Of a DNA stretch of 64,000 nt, positions 44,283 to 55,076 are shown piece after piece. The notes beneath the pieces were generated by a model, which searched no databases, was not told the origin of the DNA, and was given only the letters and a program-made list of their open reading frames with translations. This stretch comes from Gnetum montanum (lineage: Eukaryota > Streptophyta > Gnetopsida > Gnetales > Gnetaceae), in NCBI GenBank assembly GCA_015680685.1, contig MNCI01004956.1:236972-300971 (forward strand), read 5' to 3'. The position numbers and the translations under genes are program-made. The first letter of the stretch is position 1. Each line of letters opens with the position of its first letter.

Positions 44283-45250
44283 GACTATCAAGTGGAAAAC
44301 TATTAGAAATCTTATAGCATTAGCATCTAAAAAGGATGAAAGTTTCATTTTTTAGACATAAAAATAATGTTTTTAACTAGAGATTTTAAAGAAGAAATCT
44401 ATATACTTCAACGTAAAGGGCTTTAAGATTCCTAGTAAAGTGTAAAAGGTTTGCTATGTAAGGAAGTCACTATTTGTACTTAAATAAATAAGGTACTAGA
44501 GCTTGGTATAAAAAGCTATCAACACATTTGAATTTCATAAATAGGATTTAAGTTATATGTAACTACCAAGGTAATAGTGGTACCTCTCCACCAAAAAAAA
44601 GTAAAGAAAAAGTAACTTATGTTAGTAACTTTATGGATGATATGCTAATATTAGGTAATAATGAAAAAGAAGTAATAGAATTTAAGAAAAGTTTAAGATT
44701 AAGTTTTCAAATCTCTAATCTTGATCTTGTCAAGTTTTACCTTGGAGTGAAATATTGCAAATAAATAAGAGCATTATTCGTATGTGAAGAAAAACATTGA
44801 AAATCTTTTCCAATCTTTTGATATAGTGCATGCTTATTTGATTGTCATACCTATGCCTTAAGAAAATAAGTTGAGTTCATATGATGACATAGAACTGGCA
44901 TGAAACTAAGTAGGTAGCCATATCTATTTAATTATTTGTTGACTTGATATTAGCTATGTTGTTATACATTGTCTAGATATATGAATCTCCACTTGAAAGT
45001 CATATATATAAATGCAACACTTTGTATTTTTAAATATCTTTAAACAACTCAACAATTAGAGTTGTTTTATAAAAGAAATGCAGATTGTAAGCTAAAAGCA
45101 TATTCCAACTCTATGTTGTGGATAGAGATATATCTTAGTCGACATGTAGATGCGACTTTTTTTGTTTTCTTTTTGGAGAATCACCTACCACTTGGAAATC
45201 TAATACATAATGGCATAGAAAGCTAAGAAATAGTTTTCTTAAGAAAACTT
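44283..45250 (+). mobile_element. Ty1/copia element 2 fragment (RT to RNase H)
   Basis: This repeats RT regions already present in element 1, so it is a second, diverged copy: IRNLIALASKKD, EEIYILQ, VCYVRKSLF, then VSNFMDDMLILGNNEKEV with the catalytic DD pair near 44638, and LDLVKFYLGVKY. RNase H follows with SRYMNLHLK, NATL.IFKYL, LFYKRNADCKLKAYSNS and FFLENHLPLGN. It is heavily interrupted by stops. The junction with element 1 near 44260-44283 is not resolved exactly. Confidence 0.75.
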
Positions 45251-48146
45251 CTTGATGTTATTGGTTTTCAACAAAAGGATGGACAATATTTGTATGTTGG
45301 CAATCTAAGCTACCATGGAATTTGAGACCTTTTTTAGGCTTCTTTCAATAATCTTGGCGTAAAATATGCTGATTTTTGAATATGAAGCATCATAAAAACA
45401 CTAAAAGATTTTTAAAAGGTGTCAATATGATGCATTAAGATTTCAAAAGGCATCATTTAACTTTAAACTAAATAAAAACTTAATAAGAAAATAAGTGGAT
45501 ATTTAAATATTTTTTATAGTTTTATCCTCTTTATTATAGAATAGGTTAATAGCAATATATTTAATGATTATTTTCATTTATAATGAAGTTTTATAGTATA
45601 TTATATCTATGCTAATGAACTTTTATTTTCTATTTTACTTTTTAATATTAAATAATTTTAAATTGTTTAAATAGCAATGACATTTTTTTACTATAAGGAA
45701 ATGTATTCTGACATTTTTTGGAAAGTGGAGAGTGTCTACTAAAAATTTGAAATTCTAACCCTGATCATGATAAAGAAAAAATACTATGTTAAAGTTGATT
45801 AAATCAAAGAGTTTATTCAAAAATAGGTGATTGGTTTTCTTAATCTTCATCTAGCGTGAATTGGTATACAACATAAGTGAATACAGTAAAAGGAGAGCAA
45901 GGGCTGTACCCCACAAATATGCCAGCCTCGAGGCATGCTGGCATGTTCCAGCTACATACCGTTCTGATCGCGCAAAATACTAACAAAAGGAAGCAATGAA
46001 AAATTAAGTGACAAAGGCAAAAACAAATCGAAATCCCAACCCTGGGTCCAAAGGTGTAACATGATTTCCGTGCGAATGCTGTTTTTTCCACTTGGGGATC
46101 ATCCTTAGTACCACTTGCAGACGCCAGAAAGTAAGCTCGATTCTCAACCGCTATCTATAAAGTTTTTAACATGATACATGACTTTGCACCGCTATCTATA
46201 AAGTTTTTAACATGATACATGACTTTGCAGCCATGCATCAAAAGAATCCGATTCGTGGAAGAGGAATCAAGGATTCATGATTCTGAACATGTTTGGGTAA
46301 GTGTGCCTTAAGAAAAGTGGGGACGGGTTCGTACCGATAGAGAAAATTTAAATATATTAGTGTTTTAAAAAATTAAATCTCATATATCATAAAAATACAT
46401 TGTAAAATATAGAACAATGTAAATCCAAAATATTGTTACTACTTAAAAATTGCATAGAAGATTGCAATATCACCATTAAATTGAAGCAAGAAAATTTGCA
46501 AAGGTATGGAGGGCATTGAATCCATTTCGGGCCAAACATATAATTTCTGCAACAACCAAAATGACAGCAATAAAATGAAACCCCTTTGTTACTCAATCCA
46601 ATATTTCCAAAAATGAAATTAAGCCTCAAGCCTCAACCAAATTTATAACAAATCAGCTAATACTTTTGTTCAACAACTACTAGTGAGTAGCACACTAGGA
46701 CCTACCTGTGAGTAGCACCATAGGGCCACATTGAAGATGACTGCATTAAAAGAAACACAACTTAACTAAACTAGGCACAGCCAGGAACTCACCTCACCTA
46801 CAATGATCTAAAACCTTTCAGACGCTGAAAAATCGGCACTAGTCATGATGAAGAAAAGTAAAAGCAGAGCACCATGAGCTTGCATATGGCCATGTGCTGG
46901 TGGGCTTCGTTGCTTTATAAGCAAACAGATTTTTAAAATAGTTGAACAAGCATCCATCCATCATCATGTTCATGACTCATGACCCATGACGATGACCTCT
47001 GTTTTGTTTTTTCTTTTTTCAGCGAAGATATGAGAAAAAGAGCAAAAACCAGCAATGACCATTAAACACGCGTGAACGTGTGCCATGGCGGAACCTTTGA
47101 CGCTCCCAAAGGCAGGCGAATCCATGCNTCATGGCGGAACCTTTGACGCTCCCAAAGGCAGGCGAATCCATGCAAATGCAATGTTTTCCACACACGCCGC
47201 GTCCAAAACTTAATTTACGTATGACCCATACTTGCCCCTTCGGCCTTCGGTTACCATAGTGTTTGTTTATTTATTCGTACTCCCTTGTTTTCTGTGGTGC
47301 GTCTCATGCCGATGCCATGAATCTTGATTGCTTGTTTGTACTTAACAATGAATTGAAATTTTTGGTATGATTCAGAACAGGAGAAGATACTTAAGATTTT
47401 AATGCAAAATGCAGACATCACTAAAAAGGCAATAACAATACGAGGCAAGGCAAGGTGACCATTTCAATGTATAAGTACAAATTCAGACAAAATTTCATTG
47501 GAAATTATGAAATACTTACCCATTGCGAATTTAGTGCGCTTCTGTAAGCGTTCCCGAATCCGACGCGAAAATTTGTCGGAATCGCGAATCTCCGCGCATA
47601 GCTTTGCAGTTACCATCATCATAAATTCTTGCAAACAGAAGCTGAGAACCATAATTCTTGAATAGTTTTAAAAATTTGATAATTATTTATATTTGAAATA
47701 CTATTTTTATATATTAAATATTCAAAATATATAATAATAAAAAATAACACATTTATATACTTATCCGGGACGTGATTTCTATATGAAATGAGAGTTTAAA
47801 GTAGGGATTTGCTTCCAGAAGGGCAAAAAATGCATGTTTAGAGATACGACAAAAATTTAAGTTCCATATTGGCCATGCACTTTCCTTATCGTCTTCTTCT
47901 ACATAATTGCCTTCTGTAGCTTACAGAAAAAAGCCAAGATGAAAGGAAAAGATAAAACTTTTACCTGAAGCTACTAAATATAGATTAAAATGCAAAGTAC
48001 TGGTTTTAAATGAACTAATTAATATTCATATATATTTAGAGACGAATAATCTTTATTGGACAATGCAATTATTCTGCAAAACACTAGTAGCGTCCGTTCA
48101 AGCAACAGTAAAAGACGATGATATTTGCAGGGTCTGAAAGTTGAAG
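45251..48146. other. Intergenic region
   Basis: No supported complete gene. It holds a perfect short duplication at about 46148-46231, an N at 47128 between duplicated flanks of about 45 bp, and a candidate single exon at 47520-47652. Other short ORFs (45840-46091, 46387-46629, 47251-47448) show no recognisable motif. Confidence 0.55.
47520..47652 (-). other. Candidate coding exon with a good splice donor
   Basis: On the minus strand the ATG at 47652 opens a frame ending ..RIRERLQKRTKFAMG, immediately followed by a consensus donor G|GTAAGT (47519-47514). The middle is Arg/Lys-rich and CpG-rich, unlike its surroundings. A decayed copy of the same DNA lies at about 59661-59830 with stops in the frame. 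I do not recognise the protein and found no partner exon, so this may be the first exon of a lost gene or a repeat fragment. Confidence 0.3.
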
Positions 48147-48666
48147 TCAAGCATGGAGACTCTGATAGAGATGGAGAGAGACGCGCGGTGATGGCAGGGC
48201 CTGCAGCGGGTGAGCGCGCTGCAGAGTGATGCCGGAAGACTCGTCCATGTTGAGGAGCTGCGGATTGAGACGCAGGTGAGGGTCGGCGAAAGACCAGTCG
48301 AAAGCACGCACAGCGACGCCACCATCAACTCCACCATGCGAATCCCCAGAGACATACCAACACAGATTCTGCGTCCCGGGCCCAACGGAATCACTGCGGA
48401 ATTCCGTAGCCACCCACCACCGTCTCCTCCATTGTCTCCCTCGGCAGCAGCAGCGGCGTTGTCGGGTGGATTCGCAGAGTCTCCTTCACCACCGCCCTCA
48501 CCAACGGACAATTGTTGAGGTCGTCCTCTGTTACCACTCGATTCTTGCCCACAACTGCATCGATCACTTAATGAGTTCTGAGCATCAGCTCCGGCTTCCT
48601 CATGAGCTCCGCTATCGCCCACTCCGTCGTGCTCGACGATTTGTCCGTGCCCGCAGTGAACAGATT
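48147..48666 (-). pseudogene. P450 exon-2 pseudogene, paralogue of the CYP75-like gene
   Basis: It begins after an acceptor-like GTGCAG at 48667 with NLFTAGTDKSSSTTEWAIAE, equivalent to exon 2 of the gene at 27158, followed by [17 protein letters not shown]. Three lesions are visible: an in-frame TAA (LRTH-stop) near 48568; a deletion after GGYGIP joining directly to [13 protein letters not shown] in another frame (about 43 codons including PERF lost; 128 bp in the intact paralogue lies between two TTCCG repeats at 28468 and 28596); and a 1-bp frameshift before the CVRAFDWSFADPHL frame. The heme Cys is retained. No exon 1 was found to the right. Intron-like sequence with CCAAG tandem steps at 48690-48710 shows it is a DNA duplicate and not a processed copy. 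Confidence 0.88.
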
Positions 48667-49257
48667 CTGCACCCGAAATCCACCGAACCAAACCAAGCCA
48701 AGCCAAGCCAAATTAAATCGTTAGATGGGACTGATCAGTGAACGTTTTAGCAAGCTTGTGACTGGTTCATTGCCTCATGATAGAGATTTTTGTAAACGGC
48801 CCCAGGTGTTTGTGATCTAATTTTTACAAAGGGTTGCATATGATTGCCGCAATGTAAAGGCATTTGCTGAACCCTACATGACTTAAGCCACATTGTTGCA
48901 AACTTACATGTGGATTTTTAATGAATTGCTAATTTATTTTTTTATTAATTTTTCAATTAATAATCATTTTTAATTCACTACTTTAATTAGTTTTTACATT
49001 AGCCATGAAATTGCTGAATCATAATGATTTGATTGAACTTAACCAAAACATGAATAAACTTGGCTGAGGTATACCATTAATGAACTAAGGTCATGTTTAT
49101 ATCTAAAATATATTTTTAAGTATGCCACTTTTCTTGAATCAGATTATAAAACCATTAATTTTACAATGTAGGTTAAAACATGCTCTAATTTAACTATGGT
49201 TCTCCTGATAAAAACCTTGGTAACAAAGACATGATTTAGGAAGGTGCATCAACCTTG
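48667..49257. other. Intergenic stretch between P450 pseudogene and element C
   Basis: It starts with the intron-like remnant of the pseudogene and then AT-rich DNA without coding sense. GTCGT at 49258-49262 is the left target duplication of element C. Confidence 0.6.
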
Positions 49258-49262
49258 GTCGT

Positions 49263-50087
49263 TGATGAGTGGCTAGGTACCCCTACACTCAACCATACGA
49301 ATACGAGCATTCACACACGATTCGGTCAAACTCCATAGACAGACTAGTTGTGGTATCTAGATAGTTACACGTTGATTGCAGTTTGTTGTCTTCCCACTTG
49401 GACTAGTATTTACTTGGTCACGTATGGTTTAGTCCAAAGTGAGGCGAATGATGTGGTCCTAAACTAGTGCTACTCCTAGGGATAATGGAGGATAAGCTTG
49501 ATTAAACTAATAAGAAATAGGAAATGAAGTGCGATGAGCATCCGTCCTTAATCATCCGTACACATCTTGGACCTTGTGTATTGCTTCTGGGATTACCAAG
49601 CGCATGTTACTTAAGCACTCCTAGATACGTTACTGGGATATCAAGTAGTCACACTTAAATGCTCGTGATTAAGTCATACTCATTCCACGTTTAATAACAA
49701 GGATAGTAAATGAAGGTAAAGAAATATTAATTAAGAAAACAATAAATGAAAATAATAATTAAGCAATTAAAACTAAGTGAATGCTGCAATGATGAAGTAA
49801 TCTCGATCTTTATTGCTGGTCATGTGCATGTCCAAGTATGTCACACTCAAATAAAGGTTCCATACAATTACAATCATCACACTATGGGCATGCACTTAGG
49901 AAAGAATTGAAATGAACTAAAAAAATGACAAAAAGACCACTTCTACACTTACTTTTTTTTTCTCCTGTGTGTCCAAATGTGTATTTATAGGCTTACATAG
50001 GAATCACGATATCGTGTATCTGATATCGTTATTCAAGTCACGATATCGTGGATCTGATATCGGAGCTTGACAAATCATGGTTCATCA
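49263..50087 (-). repeat. 3' LTR of element C
   Basis: On the plus strand it runs from TGATGAGTGG to GGTTCATCA, 825 bp. U3 near 50007-50062 contains several GATATC palindromes (CACGATATCGTG and variants). The TATA box lies on the minus strand at 49989-49982, and an AATAAAGATCGAG motif near 49812. Beyond about 49430 it is nearly identical to the 5' LTR, but its U5 end is much more diverged. Confidence 0.93.
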
Positions 50088-50105
50088 TACCCCCACGACT
50101 GAATG
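50088..50105 (-). promoter_or_regulatory. Polypurine tract of element C
   Basis: The minus strand reads CATTCAGTCGTGGGGGTA immediately before the LTR start TGATGAACC, the same motif as at 11566-11578 in element E. Confidence 0.75.
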
Positions 50106-50192
50106 AAAACTCATCCTTGAGTCGAACAAAATGAGAACAAGTTCCATTGATTACATAGTAGATAGGCATGGGATTGTTGACTAACTAGAAAT

Positions 50193-53074
50193 TTATTCAT
50201 GCCATAGTGGAGAGTTGAACATAACAAAATTGGGACACAGACACAGAATTACAAAACTTATTGGAACTCGTGTGGTTCCTAGTGGCAGTGGTTCCTGCAT
50301 GGGTCTCTTCCCCTTATCTTGTACTCCAGATTTTGGAAATTGATGGCTCTGAAGGAGTGTCTAGAGCTTTTCCTCTTCAGTTTGGGGATCCTATACCATC
50401 CATGCTGATGCTCCAATGTTTGATGGAGTCGGCACCTCCCATGGACATGGTAGTTGTGGGAACATTTGGTTGGCCTTGACATACCAAGCCACAAATAGCC
50501 ATCATTCCTCTTCATAGGCTCTGGATTTGTCCTTGTATTCCTAGTAATCTGTGAGTTGTCGAGCCAAATTTGCCATGACATCTTTTTGTCTTTGGTAGCT
50601 AGTTTTGACCACCTTTAACTCAGAAGTTACCACTTCTAATTTTTTGTAGCGCCCTCTTGTGCATAGTAATTTTTTTTTCATACTTCACGTAGGTGGTTGC
50701 TACCTGCTTCTCTAACTTTTTTCTTAGGCGTCCTGCTATTAACATGGCTAAGTTGGCATATCGTAGGTTTACCAACTCCATGTACTCCATAAGATCTTGT
50801 ATCTGCAGATCTCGGCTTTTGAGTTCCGCTTGTTGGACGAATGTATAGGTATCCAATATGGCCCTCCAATCAATGTTTTGAGCACTAAGAGTGTTGATAT
50901 GGGCCTTGGCCATATGGATTTCTTTTTCTATTACCTATTTATACATCCTCACCTAATCCCTGAAGTGTTCTTTAATTTTTTCATGTTGCCTGGCCTCATT
51001 TTGTCATGCACTTATTTCAATTGCCGTCTTCTAGTGAATCGCGTGTACCTCCTCCATTGAGAGGGGTTTGTTTTCTCTGGCTAAGCGATTCATGTCCCGG
51101 TTGACCCTAACTAATTTTTCTTGTAATTATTGAAAATTTTCTTAGAGAACATTCCTTTGTTTTTCTACGGTGGTCAACCAGAAATTGTCAGTGGCAAGTT
51201 GTTTATTTTCCTCTTGTAAGGCCTTGAGTGCTTTAGCATGTGCATATGTTTGATCTTGTGCCTTGGAGCATCCCAATCAACCTTCTCTTTCTCCTCTGCC
51301 ACTCTTTTATTCTCTTCTAACAATTTATTGAGTTGCTCTATCCGGAAGGATTCTAGCTGGTCTACAGGGATGAATTAAGATGGGTCCTATTGTGCAGCTT
51401 GCAAAGCGACGAGCTTTTCTTGGAGTCTTTTCAACTCTGCCTTTGCATGCTTAGCCCTAATCTCTGCCATGACCAACTTTCCTTTTAAGATGCTATAATT
51501 GAGTTGCTGAGGTCTAATTGAGTTGCTGTGACATCTTGAGGGATTTCAAATAGGGACGTCATCACTTGTCCTGTCTGCAACAATCGATCTAGAACATCCT
51601 CATGCTCTGTAAGAGTCATCAAGGGATCAGCCAAAGTTTTAGCATCACATGCTTCTGTAAAGTCTACCGATGGAACAACAGGGACATTGAATGATTCCTT
51701 TATGTGGTCTGTGACTACTTCTACAGCTCCCACTGCATCTTGGTGCTACATGACCACTATTGTGGCATCTTCACCAGTTTCTAATTGTACTTGAAAAGAT
51801 GCAGCATTCCTTGAGATCTATTTTGACCAATGTGATTCTCCTCCTCCTGTTTGAATCGATATCTTGCCCCGTATGTGATCAATTGAGATCGTAGGTCATA
51901 CGACATCTTCTATGACCCTGAAGAGATTGGTCTCATCATGGCTTCCCCAACTGATCGTTTCAGCGATGGCCTTGAGATGGCTCATTGAAAGTCGATAGTC
52001 CTACAACGGTGGTGGTGGTTGGTCTTGTTGGTCTGTGTTGGGCCCTACTTCCTGTTGTTGACTGGGCCTTATGCTTGGAAGTTGGCTAGGCCTTGATTTT
52101 TGAGGTGCAGTGGACCCCACTATTTGTTCTTATTCAAGCTCCAATGTCTCACCAGCGCTTTTTCTTGGGGCTAGTGGCTTCAGCAATTTAGAAAATGAAG
52201 CATTTTGGGCCTTTCTAGGGATGTCATTGCTATACCCCAAAATTCCAACACGCTGGCACAACTTCTTGATGAGATAGGGGAAGGGCAACATGAACTTCCC
52301 CGTCTTGAGTTCTTTGAACTGCCTCAAAATCTCTATAAGATATAGATGTGGTAGGTTAGCATTATCCTTGCCCATCAATATAGCACTTCCTCTAGTCGCA
52401 TATGTGGAGATTCTGTTCAATCCTTTTGTGGGGAAGATGTGATATGTGCTAATCTTGAATTAGATTCTCTCTTCAAGTGTCAGCTCTTCATATGCTTTGT
52501 CCTCTTTTCCGTATGCCATTTTCAACCATATCTTTTGTGCATCAACATCAGAGTGAATGGACAAGTGAGCAACTTTTGGCCATGTATTCGGAAGATTAAA
52601 CACCTCTAAAATGGCCTTGGCAGAGAAATCCACAGAAACACCACCAATGTCAATGGTGGTGCCTTCTTATTTATTATGCCAAAATTGGTACATCTCTCCT
52701 AGGTACCAATCACCACTTTTAGAGAGAATAGGCCATAGTGGGGATCCTTTAAGTTGGTCCTTGACTACTTCAGGAGCAAACTTTGTGAAAGGTCCAAAGT
52801 TAAGTTCCACTATCATAATTGCTGATGTGCACCTTTCATAAATTTCCTAAACACACTCTAGGGATAACGTGAAGTGTTGTCACTATTTAGGTGCTCCGCT
52901 GACTCCACCTTCAACATGTCCTAATTGTATAGTAACAGGAGGTTCCTGATGAATATTGAATGATTGTGCCTCCTATTCTGTACATTCCTTGAGAGATTCT
53001 TGGCCTCTGCCTCTCCTTGGTCATTTGGATGCACCTAGAGAGGGTCCTCCTTATTGCCTTCTTTTAGGGACCAT
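50193..53074 (-). pseudogene. ORFX of element C: unknown about 950-codon retroelement protein
   Basis: The ATG at 53074 matches the starts at 4375 (D) and 8633 (E). The dominant frame is interrupted by several stops and ends at 50193-50195. In order it has an Arg/Gly/Lys-rich start; a helical central region with SGDWYLGEMYQFWHNK, GGVSVDFSAKAILEVFNLP and FPTKGLNRISTYATRGSAIL (about 52420); KAQNASFSKLLKPLAPRKS; a Pro/Gln-rich linker (about 52090-52010); a Val/Asp-rich segment (HQDAVGAVEVVTDHIKESFN); a long charged coiled coil (about 51480-50620); and a C-terminal block NLARQLTDYQEYKDK, FVAWYVKANQMFPQLPCPWE, then PSNIGASAWMV and GKRPMQEPLPLGTT. These blocks align with element E, showing past selection on the protein. 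The function is unknown. Its place before the 3' LTR is where Athila-type elements carry an extra ORF. Confidence 0.7.
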
Positions 53075-54429
53075 CTACAATCACACAGGGCTAACTATTA
53101 GTAAGGTTACTTACAAAGTTTGATTTATACCTTACTTTTTGCCTTTAATGAATTCATTTCTTTTTTAGTGTGATCCAGAGTTAGAAAATTTTACAAAAAT
53201 GTCCCCTAAAAGTTTTCATATTTGGACCAATTTGATTAGGTGGTTCCAAAAATTAATTCTCATGGTGTGGGTGAATAGATAAAATTAATTTGGCAACGTG
53301 TTTAACGCTTTTTAAGGTCATTTACCCTTTATGATATCCTTTGGGCAACGAAGAATTTTGAAAAAAGTATGCGCAACTTGGAGCATACCCTTCTCCCATG
53401 ACTAAGTTAAACACTCTAGGTTTAGATAGGTTCAATTGGAATGGGAATCAGAGCGTTAATGATCAAGTTATGGATATTTGACCGATAGGTGCGCAAGCAA
53501 GAAAATTCATGGAAGAAAATTTGAACAACTCCCTCACATGAATAGTGGAAAATGACGTTGATGTATGTAGGGGGGTCCATATATATAGTTTTTATGGATG
53601 TGATATTGCGTACCCCATAGCACAGACTTGATATCACATCGAACCCGATATCGAGTACCTGATATCGCAGCCCATTGAAAATAGTGTACTTGATAAATTT
53701 GAAGAATTTTTAAATTTCCAAGACCAAAAATGAAGGATTTGAGGTTAATTCGAAAGGTTCAAGGTAACATTGAATAGACCGAAAGGCACCAAAAGTATAA
53801 TGGAGTAGAATTTGATAATGAAATTCCTGAATAGGATGAGGAAAAAGGACATGTTTTGGTGCATAGGAACATTTGAATTAGAAGGATGATAATGGAAAGA
53901 ATAATGTTGGCAATGTAGTACTCGAAGGGTATAAAATGATGTGATGATGATGTGCAATGAGTGTAAATTACAAAGGTTACGCAAGTGGGTCCTCCCCAAA
54001 GCAAGTTCCTACCTATGATACCCTTATGTAACCATGCCTGAAAATGTTCGTAGGTACTAAAAGGTTTAAATGTAATCTCCACCAATTGCATAAAACACAC
54101 ACATGTAGATACCACCATGATGAGATATGAATTCAATGCTACACAAGACACAAGTCACAAATACATGAACAACAAGATGAGGTGAATTTTAGAAGGGATT
54201 GTAGAGAGTGGGATATGAGGTAACTGACCCAAGGCACAATGACTCTTGAGTGTAGGACATGATTAATGCTTCATTAGCTCGTTGCTCCAAAATCAAGACC
54301 AGGTACATTCCTTCGATCAATGACATCACATTGTTTCATCCAATGATGGACAACCATAAGAGCATCATGACAACAAGGCATACGATCACTTGGTGTTTTA
54401 TGCGAGGGAGGAGTGATTTGGAATTTTCT

Positions 54430-54511
<82 letters not shown>

Positions 54512-55076
54512 ATGCGTAATCTAGAGAAGTTGCCTACCTTCAAGCATGGGTGCATGTCTTTCTAGTGGAACCCCCTTGAATAGCATTGGGTTTCTTATTG
54601 AGTGCATTCATTACTCTTACTCCCATTTTGCATTAGATCTACAAGGATCTTAGTACAACTAGGCTGCATGATAGCACCTATAGATGTCATCAAAAAGAAT
54701 CCACAAGTCCCCTTGATGTCATACCCTAGTCATTCCTTCTTAGTCCATCATTCTTCACTCTGGGCATAATGAACACAAAATTACTTTTAAGTTTTCATGA
54801 TGACAAGAATATCATCATACCCAGAGTAGAACCTATTATTAATAGAATGGTTGGGTGGATGTGTGGGCTCGCTGTCCAAATAATTAGTTACCTGAGACTT
54901 GATAGAAAAGAATAACACCTCAACCAATGAGTCACATGAGTGCTTTATTCATAGATGAGATTACCCATAAAAAGATAAAATAATAAATGGAAAGAAGAAA
55001 AATTGGAAAACAAAAAACAAAAAACAAAAAAATTGTAAAACTGAAGAAAATGAAAAATATTTATTAATTTTTCTTG
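53075..55076 (-). other. Element C spacer between gag and ORFX
   Basis: About 2 kb without coding sense, homologous to the spacers of D (4376-5721) and E (2440-3643). It includes an LTR-like patch rich in GATATCG near 53590-53680 and the compound (AC)n(TC)n microsatellite at 54430-54510. The two facing ORFs at 54259-54555 are translations of the microsatellite. Pol would be expected between gag and this spacer but is absent. Confidence 0.7.
54430..54510. repeat. Compound (AC)n(TC)n microsatellite
   Basis: An uninterrupted CACA run is followed by a CTCT run, about 80 bp in total. It is absent from the matching position of elements D and E, so it expanded within element C. Confidence 0.95.

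Noticed and set aside
48210-48741. Plus-strand ORFs over the P450 pseudogene
   Set aside because: They are antisense to clear P450 motifs (AGTDKSSSTTEW, GPGRRICVG) on the minus strand.
50088-53074. ORFX as a retroviral env gene
   Set aside because: Its position fits, but I see no signal peptide, no transmembrane segment and no furin-type site; the start is basic and hydrophilic and the C-terminal half is coiled coil.
53590-53680. A further LTR inside the element C spacer
   Set aside because: There are GATATCG words and a TATATATAG-like run, but no TGAT..ATCA ends, U5 blocks or target duplication.
54259-54555. ORFs with Leu/Ser, Thr/His or Arg/Glu runs
   Set aside because: Direct translations of the (AC)n(TC)n microsatellite.
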